Of a DNA stretch of 64,000 bases, positions 43,524 through 52,224 are shown one piece after another. The stretch's first letter is position 1; each line of letters begins with the position of its first letter. The stretch is taken from the NCBI RefSeq assembly GCF_000384115.1, contig NZ_KB913029.1, positions 4,687,057 through 4,751,056 of the forward strand, written 5' to 3'. The DNA comes from Sporichthya polymorpha DSM 43042. Its GTDB lineage: Bacteria; Actinomycetota; Actinomycetes; Sporichthyales; Sporichthyaceae. The translations under genes were made by a program, and so were the position numbers. The notes beneath the pieces were generated by a model. It had not been told where the DNA came from. It worked only from the letters and a program-made list of their open reading frames with translations, and ran no database searches.

Positions 43524-44504
43524 TCAGACCGTGTAGCTCGTCGGGTCGGTGGGCCGGCTCTCCGCGACGTGGTCGCGCAGCCGGCGCAGCCCCTCCAGGA
43601 GCGAGACCTGCGGGGCGAAACCGAACGAGTCCTGAGCCCGGCTGAAGTCGGACAGCAGCTCGTCGACCTCGCTGCGCTCGGGCCGGACCCGCTCGCTGTC
43701 GGTCCGCACCGGCTTCCGCTCCCCGGTCACCTCGAACACCATCTCGATCATCTCGCCCACGCTGTACGCGACGCCGGTGCCGAGGTTGTAGACCTCGCCC
43801 TCCAGGCCCTCCGCCGCCCCGGCCAGCAGGAATCCGTTGACGGTGTCGGACACGTAGGTCATGTCCCGGCGCGGCTCGACCGAGCCGACCTTGACCTCGT
43901 CCGCGTACAGCGCCTGCGCCATCACCGTCGGGAGCACCGCCCGCATCGACTGGCGCGGTCCGTAGGTGTTGAACGGACGGATGGTCACGACCGGGACGTC
44001 GAACGAGCGGTGGTAGCTGCCGGCGAGCTGGTCCGCGGCCACCTTGGTCGCCGCGTAGGGCGACTGCGCGACGGCGGGGTGCTTCTCGTCGATCGGCGTG
44101 TACTGCGCCGTGCCGTACGTCTCGGAGGTCGAGGTGTGGATCAACCGTCGCACCCCTTCGCGTCGGACGGCCTCGAGCACCGCCAGCGTCCCGCCGATGT
44201 TGACCCGAACATAGTGGCCGGGCGCCACGTAGGAGTAGGGAATCCCGATCAGCGCGGCGAGGTGGAAGACCGTGTCGCAGCCGGCGACGACGTCCCGCGT
44301 GAACTCCTGGTCGGAGACGTCACCGAGCCGAATGTCCAGGTCCGGGTGCGACAGCCCCTCCAGGAACCCACGCGAGTTGGCCGCGTTGTAGAGGTCGAGG
44401 ACACGCACCCGCGCGCCGGCCGCCAGGAGCGCCTCCACCAGGTGCGAGCCGATGAACCCGCAACCACCCGTCACGAGGACGTCTCGACCCACCCAGGCGC
44501 TCAT
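43524..44504 (-). CDS. LegB-like NDP-sugar 4,6-dehydratase
   Basis: 326 aa extended SDR. TGGCGFIGSHLVEALL is the NAD loop, then LDLYNAANSRGFLEG, HLAALIGIPYSYVAPGHYVRVN, HTSTSETYGTAQYTPIDEKHP and SPYAATKVAADQL (catalytic Tyr/Lys). IRPFNTYGPRQSMRAVLPTV and RRDMTYVSDTVNGF follow. The combination IPYSY...YGTAQ...YGPRQSxRAV is close to LegB, which dehydrates UDP/GDP-GlcNAc in legionaminic acid and bacillosamine-type pathways. Aminotransferase or sialic-acid-synthase genes that would complete that route are absent, so the substrate may differ. ATG 44504 starts the Rossmann motif region. Confidence 0.78.
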   Translation of the reverse strand: MSAWVGRDVLVTGGCGFIGSHLVEALLAAGARVRVLDLYNAANSRGFLEGLSHPDLDIRLGDVSDQEFTRDVVAGCDTVFHLAALIGIPYSYVAPGHYVRVNIGGTLAVLEAVRREGVRRLIHTSTSETYGTAQYTPIDEKHPAVAQSPYAATKVAADQLAGSYHRSFDVPVVTIRPFNTYGPRQSMRAVLPTVMAQALYADEVKVGSVEPRRDMTYVSDTVNGFLLAGAAEGLEGEVYNLGTGVAYSVGEMIEMVFEVTGERKPVRTDSERVRPERSEVDELLSDFSRAQDSFGFAPQVSLLEGLRRLRDHVAESRPTDPTSYTV

Positions 44505-44548
44505 CGCAGTGGATGCTAGGGCACCGGGCTCCTGGTTCGGCCGACCGA

Positions 44549-45508
44549 TCAGTTCGCCAGCGGCGGCAGGCCGCCGCGCAGCCGCTCCTGCACGGTGGCC
44601 ACCGCGTGCGCCGTGTCGGCCGAGGTGGCGGTCGCGACGGCGAGGTTGTTCTCCATCTGCTGCAGCCGCGAGTTCAGCCCGCCGATCACCTTTTGGAGCT
44701 CGACGATCTGCTGGCGGACCGTGAACAGGTCCTGGCCGACCTTGGCGATGTTCGTGCGCCCGCGCTCGACGCCGCGCCAGCCGTACACGAGCTGCAGGAG
44801 CACCAGGGCGCCGACGGCGGACAGGACCACCTCGACGTACGAGGCGTCGGTGACGCCGAGGACCAGCGCCGCGACGACGACGATGGCCCCGGCGCACGCC
44901 AGCAGCATCCGGCCGCCCCGGCTCAGCAGCCCGTTCCCCGCCGGCGGCGAGGGGGCGCCGGCCGTCTCGTGAGCCCGCAGCTGCTCCTGGGCGGACGTCA
45001 GCGCGGTGCGCAGGTGCGCGATCTCGGCCCGCAGCTCCAGCATCGTCGCCGCAGGGACCGCCGGAACGTCGACCTCGGCCAGCAGCGCGCTCACGTCCGG
45101 GACCGATTCCCGCAGCGGCGCCCGCTCGAACCGCAGGCACGGCACGCCGGCGATGGTGAGCCCTTCGGTAACGGTTAAGCCACGGAGCGCATCGCTGTTG
45201 TCGCTCAATTGTGTCTGGAGCGAACCCGCCACATCCAGGACAATCTGGACATTGCCGGGGCACCCGTCCAGAACGTGCCGGACGATGCCCGCCAACTGCC
45301 CCCCGCGGGCGGGAAAGCCGGCAATACCCACCACGGCCAGGTCGTGGCATTCCGTTGCCAGAACGTCACTCAACTCGTCCGGGGTGGCGGCGATGACGTC
45401 GTCGAACCCCGTGGCGAAGGCAGCGGCCCGCTCAATCGTCGGCGCGATGACCAGCGCTCGGCCCGGCAGGGAAGGAAGTGTGCGCACGGCGGACGGGGTT
45501 GTAGTCAC
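44549..45508 (-). CDS. Membrane protein with two helices and coiled coils
   Basis: 319 aa, not recognised. Residues 15-150 look like a cytoplasmic Rossmann-type alpha/beta domain (RALVIAPTIERAAAFATGFDDV; HDLAVVGIAGFPARGG). A coiled coil (LELRAEIAHLRTALTSAQEQL) precedes two membrane helices (LLACAGAIVVVAALVLGV and VVLSAVGALVLLQLVYGW, about 205-245). A second coiled coil (DLFTVRQQIVELQKVIGGLNSRLQQMENNL) ends the protein. This resembles a chain-length or scaffold factor in layout, but that is inference. It has one rare TTA leucine codon (codon 111, 45176-45178). GTG start. 44 bases before the LegB-like gene, so likely the first gene of that operon. Confidence 0.6.
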   Translation of the reverse strand: MTTTPSAVRTLPSLPGRALVIAPTIERAAAFATGFDDVIAATPDELSDVLATECHDLAVVGIAGFPARGGQLAGIVRHVLDGCPGNVQIVLDVAGSLQTQLSDNSDALRGLTVTEGLTIAGVPCLRFERAPLRESVPDVSALLAEVDVPAVPAATMLELRAEIAHLRTALTSAQEQLRAHETAGAPSPPAGNGLLSRGGRMLLACAGAIVVVAALVLGVTDASYVEVVLSAVGALVLLQLVYGWRGVERGRTNIAKVGQDLFTVRQQIVELQKVIGGLNSRLQQMENNLAVATATSADTAHAVATVQERLRGGLPPLAN

Positions 45509-45574
45509 GCTGAAGTGGGTAGCGCTGTGAGCATCCCGACAGATTAGCGGATCGGGATCCGGTGACTTTCACGC

Positions 45575-45580
45575 TAGTAT
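45575..45580 (+). promoter_or_regulatory. Possible -10 box TAGTAT for GT2 gene
   Basis: TAGTAT in a relatively AT-rich stretch, about 50 bases before the TTG start at 45632; the leader then holds GGGAGG as ribosome site. No good -35 is seen. Confidence 0.35.
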
Positions 45581-45631
45581 TCGGCCGGTATTGCCGTCAG
45601 AAGGGCGGCCTCGAGTGAGGGAGGTATCGAA

Positions 45632-46636
45632 TTGATCTCCCACGCTCTCCCGCTATTCGATCATAACGATCGGGTTTCTGCAGGCGAACTCGACGTTTCT
45701 GTGATCATTGGCAGCTATCAAGGGGCCACCAAGATCGGCGGCATGTTGCGCGCTCTGGCCGCGCAGACGCTTCCCCAGTCGCGTTTCGAGATCGTCGTCG
45801 TTCTCAACGGCTCGCGGCACCACACGATCAAGGTGATCAACGAGATTCGTGAAGATCATCCGGATCTGATCATTCGCCACCTGTCGTACTCCGCTCTCGG
45901 TCTCGGCCGCGCCCGGAACGCCGGCATGGCGATGGCCCGCGGCCGCTACGTGACCTTCGTGGACGACGACGACACCGTCTCGCCGGGCTACCTCGAGGGC
46001 CTCCTGACCTGCAGCGCGCCGGACACGGTCGGCCTGGCCCACCTCGCCGACGTCCACGGCGCCGGCGTCGCCCCGAACTTCGACACGCGGATGTCGCGCC
46101 AGCTCGAACTCGCGGGCCGCACGCTGCACATCAGCGAAATTCCGGTCGCGCTGACCTACAGCGTCGGCAAGATGCTGCCGACGGCGCTGGCGCGCGAGAT
46201 CGGATTCGACCCCGAACTCCGCAATGGCGAGGACATCGCCTTCTACATCCGGTTCTTCATGCGGCACCCGCTGAAGATCCGCATTTGTCCGTTGGACGCG
46301 AACGCGACGTACTACCGCGCCGTGGTCCCCGGATCGATGTCGCGCCAGGCCCCGTCCTACGACTTCAACGTCACCCAGCGGCTGGACATCCTCGAGCGGC
46401 TCGAGGAATTGCACCCGACCGAGGAGTGGCACGCGGTCGCCCTGCGGCAATTGCGCCGGAGCGTCACCGCGTTCATTCGCCGCTATCTGCGTTCCCACCC
46501 GGACCAGTGGCCGGCGATCGTCGCCGACATCGAGCGCCGCCGACTCACGACGGTCCCGCTCGACATGCTGATGCAGGTAGTGCAGGAGCACGAGGCGGCC
46601 CAGCAGCAGTCGACCCCGCTCTTCCTCGCCGGCTGA
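45632..46636 (+). CDS. GT2 glycosyltransferase
   Basis: 334 aa. GT-A domain at 20-240: VSVIIGSYQGATKIGGMLRAL, EIVVVLNGSRHHT, GLGRARNAGMAMARGRYVTFVDDDDTVSPGYLE (DDDD metal site), and NGEDIAFYIRF as the acceptor-base region. The C-terminal helices (RQLRRSVTAFIRRYLRSHP) are basic. No membrane segment. The TTG start is fixed by GGGAGG seven bases upstream; the usual ATG is absent nearby. It is divergently placed from the LegB-like operon, whose membrane scaffold starts 123 bases away, and likely works in the same glycan. Confidence 0.8.
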   Translation: MISHALPLFDHNDRVSAGELDVSVIIGSYQGATKIGGMLRALAAQTLPQSRFEIVVVLNGSRHHTIKVINEIREDHPDLIIRHLSYSALGLGRARNAGMAMARGRYVTFVDDDDTVSPGYLEGLLTCSAPDTVGLAHLADVHGAGVAPNFDTRMSRQLELAGRTLHISEIPVALTYSVGKMLPTALAREIGFDPELRNGEDIAFYIRFFMRHPLKIRICPLDANATYYRAVVPGSMSRQAPSYDFNVTQRLDILERLEELHPTEEWHAVALRQLRRSVTAFIRRYLRSHPDQWPAIVADIERRRLTTVPLDMLMQVVQEHEAAQQQSTPLFLAG

Positions 46637-46730
46637 CCGACCCGGCCTCCGGCGCCCCCAGCGGGCCCCCTACGCGCCCCGCCGGCGCGCGCTTCGGCAC
46701 GCCTCCTCGTCAGCGCGCCCTCACACGCGA

Positions 46731-46763
46731 CCGGGGCGGGCACCGAATCGGTGCCCGCCCCGG
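46731..46763. terminator. Bidirectional hairpin between GT2 and binding protein
   Basis: Perfect 14-bp inverted repeat (CCGGGGCGGGCACC and complement) with a 5-base loop between two convergent genes. No U tract on either strand, as is common in high-GC actinomycetes. Confidence 0.7.
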
Positions 46764-46802
46764 GTTGTGCGGAGCTGCTACGCCGGGATCACCGGCGATC
46801 GA

Positions 46803-48416
46803 TCACTTGCCGGTGTAGATGTGGAACTGGTCGGGGTCCGGCTGGAAGCCCGACGGGGAACCGTCCGGGTTGGAGACGGTGTTGGTCGACGTGTACTTGT
46901 ACATGTACTCGTGACCCTGGCCGTTCTCCGGGTTCCAGGTCTGGTCCGTGCCACTGCCACCACGCTCGGCCTTGCTCCACGAGAACCGCTGGTCGAGCGA
47001 GGCGTCGGCGGCGTAGATGTCGCCGTTGCCGAGCTGGGCCATCAGGCGCTCCCGGGTCAGGTTCGGGCCGACCGCCTTGGCGGCGCGCTCGAAGACGAGG
47101 ACGCCGACGTAGCTGGCCTGGACGATGTGGTGGTTCAGACCCTTGTTGCCGCGGGCGTATTTGTTCATGGTCGCCATGAACTCGGCGCCCCACAGCTTGT
47201 AGGTCGTGTTCGTCCAGTACCGGTTGACCGGGTGCTTGCCGAACAGCGAGCCCAGGATCTCGGCCGCGAGGTGGTTACCCGAGATGCCCTTCGGCGGGTA
47301 GTAACCCTGCTGGGCCGCCTCGACCATGAACTTCGCCATGGTCGCCGGGTTGATCACGTAGTGGACCACGTGCTCCGGGTTCGCCGAGCGCAGGGAGAGG
47401 ATCTGCGCCGACATCGAGGTCTCGGAGATACCGACGTCGAGCTTCTTGACCATCTTCGCGCCGCTCGCGTCGAGGATCCGCTGGACCTCCTGGCACGAGA
47501 GCTGCATCTCCGGGCTGGTCAGGCAGACCAGGCCGTAGGTCTTCGGCTTGATGACGTTCTTGACCCACTGAGCGTTGGCCATGGCCTCGTGGATCATCGA
47601 CATGTGGGTCGGGAACATGTACGGGTCCTGCCACTCGGTCTGGGAGTAGGCCCAGGTCCCGATGGCCGGAATCTTGTACTGCGCCAGGTCGGAGTGGACC
47701 GACGCCGAGGCCCAGCTGGAGTAGCTCAGGAAGGCGAAGACCTTGTCCTGACCGACCAGCTTCTTGATGCAGGCCTTGGAACGCGAGACCTCGCCGGGGC
47801 CGTCGTCGCAGTCGACGAGGGACATCCGGCGACCGAGGACGCCGCCGCGGTCGTTCACCGAGGCCATGGTGGCCTTGATGCCGTTGACCAGCGGGGTGGC
47901 GAGCAGGTTCCCGAGCGCGATGCCGTGCATCGTCACGGTGCCCATCTTGATGCTGTCCTTGGTGATGCCCATGTCCGTGGCACCGTTCTTGGACGCCGCG
48001 ATGCGCTCGTTCTCCGCACGCTGGGCCTCGGTGTCGATGGCCGTCAGACCCTTGAGGTCGGCCGCCTTCGCCGTCTTGGCACCGGCCGAACCCTTGGTGC
48101 CGGTCTTGGCCGCTGCGCCCTTCTGGCCCTTGTTCTGGCCGGCGACGGGGGCCGCGCCCGCGTCACCCGTGACCGGGGCTGCTCCGGTGGCGCCCTCGGC
48201 GACCGGGGCAGCGCCGGCGGGGGCGTCGGTCGTGCCCGTGGCCGCACCGGACGCATCGGCCGGCGCCGCCCCGACGTCGGCCGCAACCGCGCCGGGGTCC
48301 TGTTGTGCTGCGTTGTCCGCGTCGTCACTACCGCCGCCGCAGGCACTGAGAATCAATGCCGAACTCACGACGATGGGTAGGACGGCGAGCAGACCATGCT
48401 TCTTCGCTCTCCGCAC
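46803..48416 (-). CDS. LivK-type substrate-binding lipoprotein (paralogue A)
   Basis: 537 aa. Lipoprotein signal LPIVVSSALILSAC-G (lipobox Cys26). Residues 30-125 are an Ala/Gly/Pro low-complexity linker (GAAPVAEGATGAAPV...). The rest is a type I periplasmic-binding fold like branched-chain amino acid or amide receptors: DSIKMGTVTMHGIALG, NDRGGVLGRRMSLVDCDDG, SETSMSAQILSLRSANP, YYPPKGISGNHLAAE. No ABC permease or ATPase gene is near, so it must share a transporter coded elsewhere or act as a sensor. It is about four fifths identical by eye to the gene at 58625 over the last 400 residues. GTG 48416 has GAGGAG six bases upstream. Confidence 0.85.
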   Translation of the reverse strand: MRRAKKHGLLAVLPIVVSSALILSACGGGSDDADNAAQQDPGAVAADVGAAPADASGAATGTTDAPAGAAPVAEGATGAAPVTGDAGAAPVAGQNKGQKGAAAKTGTKGSAGAKTAKAADLKGLTAIDTEAQRAENERIAASKNGATDMGITKDSIKMGTVTMHGIALGNLLATPLVNGIKATMASVNDRGGVLGRRMSLVDCDDGPGEVSRSKACIKKLVGQDKVFAFLSYSSWASASVHSDLAQYKIPAIGTWAYSQTEWQDPYMFPTHMSMIHEAMANAQWVKNVIKPKTYGLVCLTSPEMQLSCQEVQRILDASGAKMVKKLDVGISETSMSAQILSLRSANPEHVVHYVINPATMAKFMVEAAQQGYYPPKGISGNHLAAEILGSLFGKHPVNRYWTNTTYKLWGAEFMATMNKYARGNKGLNHHIVQASYVGVLVFERAAKAVGPNLTRERLMAQLGNGDIYAADASLDQRFSWSKAERGGSGTDQTWNPENGQGHEYMYKYTSTNTVSNPDGSPSGFQPDPDQFHIYTGK

Positions 48417-48657
48417 CTGAATCTCCTCAGGGTGAATGGCGCGCGCTCACGCACGCATCGGGACGCCGCCACTCCGGGCTCCGACCGCCTGGAGATCCGA
48501 AGAAAGTGGCTGAGAAAATCTTGGCCTTCGCGTGCGCTGGGTCACATCGCCCGAAATGGGTATTTGTCACCCGGACGGGGGACCTGGGGGTACCTTTTCC
48601 CGCGTGCGCCCGCTCGGCGCGGCGGGTTGACGGGCTCCCGGCCCCGAAGTCTGGCCC

Positions 48658-49758
48658 TCAGAGGCCCGCGAGGCCCGCCACGGCGAGTCGGTGGGCAGCA
48701 GCGCCCCCCGCGAGGGTGCCGGCGGCCCGGGCGCGCCGGTAGTACAGGTGCATGTCGTGCTCCCAGGTGAAGCCGATGCCGCCGAGCAGGTGCACGCCCG
48801 CCTCGGTCTGGACGCGGTAGTCCTCCCCCGCCCGCAGCGCGGCCACGTGACTCGCGAGGTCGGCCTCGCGCGCCCCGTTCTCGGCCGCGACGGCCGCCCA
48901 GCGCGCCGCGGCGTGCGCGGAGCGCGCGGCCCCGTAGAGCTCGACGCAGGCGTGCGCGACGGCCTGGTACGAGCCGATGATGCGGCCGAACTGCTGCCGG
49001 GTTTTCGCGTACTCGACGCACGTGCCCGCGCACCAGTCCAGCCCGCCCGCGGCCTCGGCGGCCAAGGCCAGCCGCAGGTGCCGCCCGACCACCTCGAGCA
49101 GCGGCGCGGCGCCGCCGGGCTCCCCCAGCAGTGTTGCCGGGGTCTCGGCGAGGTCGAGCGTCGCCAGACGGCGCGTCAGATCCATGCCGGTCATGGGCGC
49201 GGACGTGCGGCCCGCGGCACCGGGCTCGACGACGAACAGGGCGTCTCCGGCCGGGGTACGCGCGAGCACGACGACGAGGTCGGCCGCGGAACCCGCGATC
49301 ACGTGCCACCGGCGGCCGGTCAGCCGCCAGGCGCCGCCGGACTCGGTCGCCGTCACGCCCTCGCCGGTCCAGTTCCCGCGCCGGTCGGCGAGCGCGACCG
49401 TCGCCACGGTCTCGCCCGCCGCGACGGCCGGAACGGCCGCCTCGGCCCCGGCCGCCAGCAGAGCGGTGGTCGCCAGCGACGTGGCCAGGAACGGGCCCGG
49501 ATACAGGGAGCGGCCGAGCTCGTGGTGGACGACATTCGCCGCCGACCAGCTCAGCCCCAGCCCACCGTGCTGCTCGGGGACGAGCAGGCCGCACAGCCCG
49601 ACGTCGCCGGCCAGGGCCTTCCACGCCGTGGCGGCGTAGCCGGCCTCGGAGTCGAAGTCCGCGCGAACCTGCGCGATCGGCGACAGGTCGGTCAGGACGT
49701 CGCGCACGGTCTCGGCCAGGGCGCGCTCGTCCTCGCTGGGCACGAGCTCGGCATTCAT
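48658..49758 (-). CDS. Acyl-CoA dehydrogenase, small FadE-type subunit
   Basis: 366 aa. Flavoprotein fold: CGLLVPEQHGGLGLSW, GRSLYPGPFLATS, VEYAKTRQQFGRIIGSYQAVAH (FAD-binding helix), and GGIGFTWEHDMHLYYRRA near the C-terminus. This resembles the partner subunit in actinobacterial heteromeric dehydrogenases for steroid and ring-acid CoA esters (ChsE/IpdE type), in which one subunit lacks the catalytic base. It is directly followed on the same strand by nothing and preceded by the second subunit, 40 bases away. The ATG at 49758 has GGAG six bases upstream; longer frames are read-through. Confidence 0.83.
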   Translation of the reverse strand: MNAELVPSEDERALAETVRDVLTDLSPIAQVRADFDSEAGYAATAWKALAGDVGLCGLLVPEQHGGLGLSWSAANVVHHELGRSLYPGPFLATSLATTALLAAGAEAAVPAVAAGETVATVALADRRGNWTGEGVTATESGGAWRLTGRRWHVIAGSAADLVVVLARTPAGDALFVVEPGAAGRTSAPMTGMDLTRRLATLDLAETPATLLGEPGGAAPLLEVVGRHLRLALAAEAAGGLDWCAGTCVEYAKTRQQFGRIIGSYQAVAHACVELYGAARSAHAAARWAAVAAENGAREADLASHVAALRAGEDYRVQTEAGVHLLGGIGFTWEHDMHLYYRRARAAGTLAGGAAAHRLAVAGLAGL

Positions 49759-49798
49759 CTGATGCTCCCTCAGGTCGTCGCCGACGATCCGGTCTCGG

Positions 49799-51019
49799 TC
49801 AGCTGGGCCGGGGTAGGCCGAGCACACGCTGCGCGACGGTGTTCTTGAGGATCTCGTCGGTCCCGCCGCCGAGCCGGAAGCCCGGGGCGCCGAGCACGAG
49901 GCTCGACCAGGCGTAGGTCCCCCACTCCCCGGTGTCGGCCGCAACCTCGGGGCCGAGCAGTTCGGAGACGAAGTCGCCGAGCCGGCGCAGATTGTCCGAC
50001 AACGCGATCTTGCTCAGCCCGATCTCGGCGCCGGGCGGACGACCGGCCCGGGCCTGGGCCCCGACCACCTCGTTGACGTACCGCGCCGCGCGCAGGTGCG
50101 AGACGACCTCGCCGAACTGCTGTCGCACCGCCGGGTCGTCGTCGAGCCCCTGGTGCCGGACCAGCCCGGCCAGCCGGTCGGTCGAGAGGATCCCGACCCC
50201 GCCGAACGAGCTGCTGCCGAGCGAGTTGCGTTCGTTGGCGAGCGTCGTGATCGCGATTGTCCAGCCCTCGCCGACCTCGCCGAGCCGGTCGGTGTCCGGC
50301 ACCACGACGTCGTCGAGGAAGACCTCGTTGAACGCCGCGCCGCCGGTCATCTGCCGCAGCGGACGGACGGTCACGCCGGGAGCATGCATGTCGACCAGAA
50401 AGGCCGTCAGATTCTTGTGCCGCGGCTCGGGCGACGTGCGGCAGATGATCTCGCCGATGTCGGAGAGGTGGGCACCCGAGGTCCACACCTTCTGCCCGCT
50501 GATCCGCCAGACGTCGCCGTCTCGCACGGCCCGCGTGCTGATCGAGGCCAGGTCGGACCCGGCCCCGGGCTCACTGAACAGCTGGCAGGCGATCTTCTCG
50601 CCGCGGTAGAGCGCCGGCAGGTAGCGCTGCTTCTGCTCCTCCGTGCCGTGCTGAAGGATCGTCGGCGCGATCATCCCGAGCCCGATGGTCAGCGAGGCGT
50701 CGCCCGGGACGTCGAACTGCCGGCTGACCTGTTCGAAGGCACGCTGGTACGCCGCCGGGAGCCCGGCCCCGCCGTACTCGGTCGGGCCGGTGATCCAGCC
50801 GTAGCCGGCCTCCCACAGGCCCGCCCGCCACGCCCGGATGGCGTCGACGGCGTCCGCCTCCGAACTGGGGTCCGGCTCGGCGAACACGCGGATCTCGTCG
50901 CTGCCCTCGCCCCACACGAAGCGGCGCTTGCCGGTGTCGGCCACCGCGACGGGGTAACGCTCGGCCAGCCAGGCGCGCGCCGCAGCGGTGAACTCCTCGA
51001 GGGTGGGCCGCTCGCTCAT
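49799..51019 (-). CDS. Acyl-CoA dehydrogenase, large FadE-type subunit
   Basis: 406 aa. N-terminal helical part (LEEFTAAARAWLAERYP), then GYGWITGPTEYGGAGLPAAY, FSEPGAGSDLASISTRAV, ISGQKVWTSGAHLSDIG. TGGAAFNEVFLDDVVVP and the FAD/ETF end GGGTDEILKNTVAQRVLGLPR follow. Together with the 366-aa neighbour it should form an alpha2beta2 enzyme that introduces a double bond in a CoA thioester. Its ATG overlaps the stop of the MaoC-like gene by four bases, so the three genes form a dehydrogenase-hydratase unit. Start 51019 chosen by family length; the longer frame is not supported. Confidence 0.87.
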   Translation of the reverse strand: MSERPTLEEFTAAARAWLAERYPVAVADTGKRRFVWGEGSDEIRVFAEPDPSSEADAVDAIRAWRAGLWEAGYGWITGPTEYGGAGLPAAYQRAFEQVSRQFDVPGDASLTIGLGMIAPTILQHGTEEQKQRYLPALYRGEKIACQLFSEPGAGSDLASISTRAVRDGDVWRISGQKVWTSGAHLSDIGEIICRTSPEPRHKNLTAFLVDMHAPGVTVRPLRQMTGGAAFNEVFLDDVVVPDTDRLGEVGEGWTIAITTLANERNSLGSSSFGGVGILSTDRLAGLVRHQGLDDDPAVRQQFGEVVSHLRAARYVNEVVGAQARAGRPPGAEIGLSKIALSDNLRRLGDFVSELLGPEVAADTGEWGTYAWSSLVLGAPGFRLGGGTDEILKNTVAQRVLGLPRPS

Positions 51020-52224
51020 GCCCGGGCCCGGCGCCCCGCCGGGGAACCGTCCTCGCCGCGCACCGGCAGGGCCACGACGGCCCAGCCCGGCATCACGGTC
51101 TCGCCGCGCTGGTTCACGGCGGCAGTCCGAATGTCGACGACGTGGTCGCCGTCCTCGTCGACCCGCTTGCCGGTGATCGTGCCGGTCAGCCGGACGACGT
51201 CGGAGAGGTACACGAACTTCCGGTACTCCGAGTGCGCCGACTTGATCCAGGCGTGGTCGCCGGACCAGTGCGTGAGGTGGTGCAGCTGCCAGCACTGGCG
51301 CTGGAACCCGACGTCGTACTGGAAGGCGACGCTCATCGCCCGCGCGGCCTGGTAGTTGTAGTGGACCGAGTAGATCGGCTCCTTGGCGCCCGTGATCGGG
51401 TCGCGGAACGCCCACGCGGGGTGGGCGGCGTAGTCGTGCAGCGCGGCAGCGTGGGCCTTCAACCGCGGGATCGGCGTGCCGCCGCCGGCGACGAAGGCGA
51501 TCTCGTCGGTGAGCCCGATCGGGCCCTTGGTGACCACGTCGAGTTCCTGACCTTCCGTCACATCGTCCCAGTAGCGGGGTTCCGCGCCGCGCGGGCGCTC
51601 GGCGAGGACCTGCGCCTCGATCTCGGCGATCTCCTCCTCGGCCCACGGGTGCGGCAGCTGCGGCTGCGGCTTCGCGTTCGTGGACTTCTGCTTCTGCGAG
51701 GCGCTGCCCCGCTCGAAGTTGATGACGTTCCAGTCGATCGTCGCGATCAGCTCGCCGTGCTGGTTGTGGTAGCTGTTCAGAAACTTGTCGGTCACCGTGC
51801 GGCCGGCGAAGCTGCTCGGCGACGGACCGTCGAAGCCGGTGTACACGCAGGACGCGTCGACCACGTCGCCCCAGTAGACCGGGCGGTGGAAGGTCAGCGT
51901 CGACTCCGAGTGGAACGACCCCAGCCCCGGCCAGCCGAACTGGATGCCGGAGAAGCAGCCGATGATAAAGCTCGGCGGGGCCACGGGCGCGCCGTACGGC
52001 GAGGCGGTGGCGTGCTCGGCGTCGGTCCAAAGCGGGTTGATGTCGCCGATCCCGCCGACGAACTTGGTCACCGCGATCCGCGAGGCCAGTTCGTTGTTCA
52101 CCGAGTGGTCGATCCGCAGGTTCGCACCGACCTTCGTCCGCATCGAGGCGATCATCTCGTCGGTGATGACCGCCTGCGGCATCTGGGCTTGCTTCTCGGC
52201 TGGTTTTGCTGTCTCGACGCTCAC
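51016..52224 (-). CDS. Double-hotdog MaoC-like enoyl-CoA hydratase
   Basis: 402 aa. Two hotdog domains. The N-terminal one (about 15-180) has GDINPLWTDAEHATASPYGAPVAPPSFI, the typical FAS1/MaoC substrate helix, and the C-terminal one (about 210-390) has HYNYQAARAMSVAFQYDVGFQRQ and KFVYLSDVVRLTG. In steroid degradation such proteins hydrate the enoyl-CoA produced by the ChsE-type dehydrogenase. The catalytic Asp/His pair of R-hydratases is not obvious in the C-terminal half. The GTG 52224 is supported by GAGGGA four bases upstream. First gene of the three-gene minus operon. Confidence 0.8.
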   Translation of the reverse strand: MSVETAKPAEKQAQMPQAVITDEMIASMRTKVGANLRIDHSVNNELASRIAVTKFVGGIGDINPLWTDAEHATASPYGAPVAPPSFIIGCFSGIQFGWPGLGSFHSESTLTFHRPVYWGDVVDASCVYTGFDGPSPSSFAGRTVTDKFLNSYHNQHGELIATIDWNVINFERGSASQKQKSTNAKPQPQLPHPWAEEEIAEIEAQVLAERPRGAEPRYWDDVTEGQELDVVTKGPIGLTDEIAFVAGGGTPIPRLKAHAAALHDYAAHPAWAFRDPITGAKEPIYSVHYNYQAARAMSVAFQYDVGFQRQCWQLHHLTHWSGDHAWIKSAHSEYRKFVYLSDVVRLTGTITGKRVDEDGDHVVDIRTAAVNQRGETVMPGWAVVALPVRGEDGSPAGRRARA

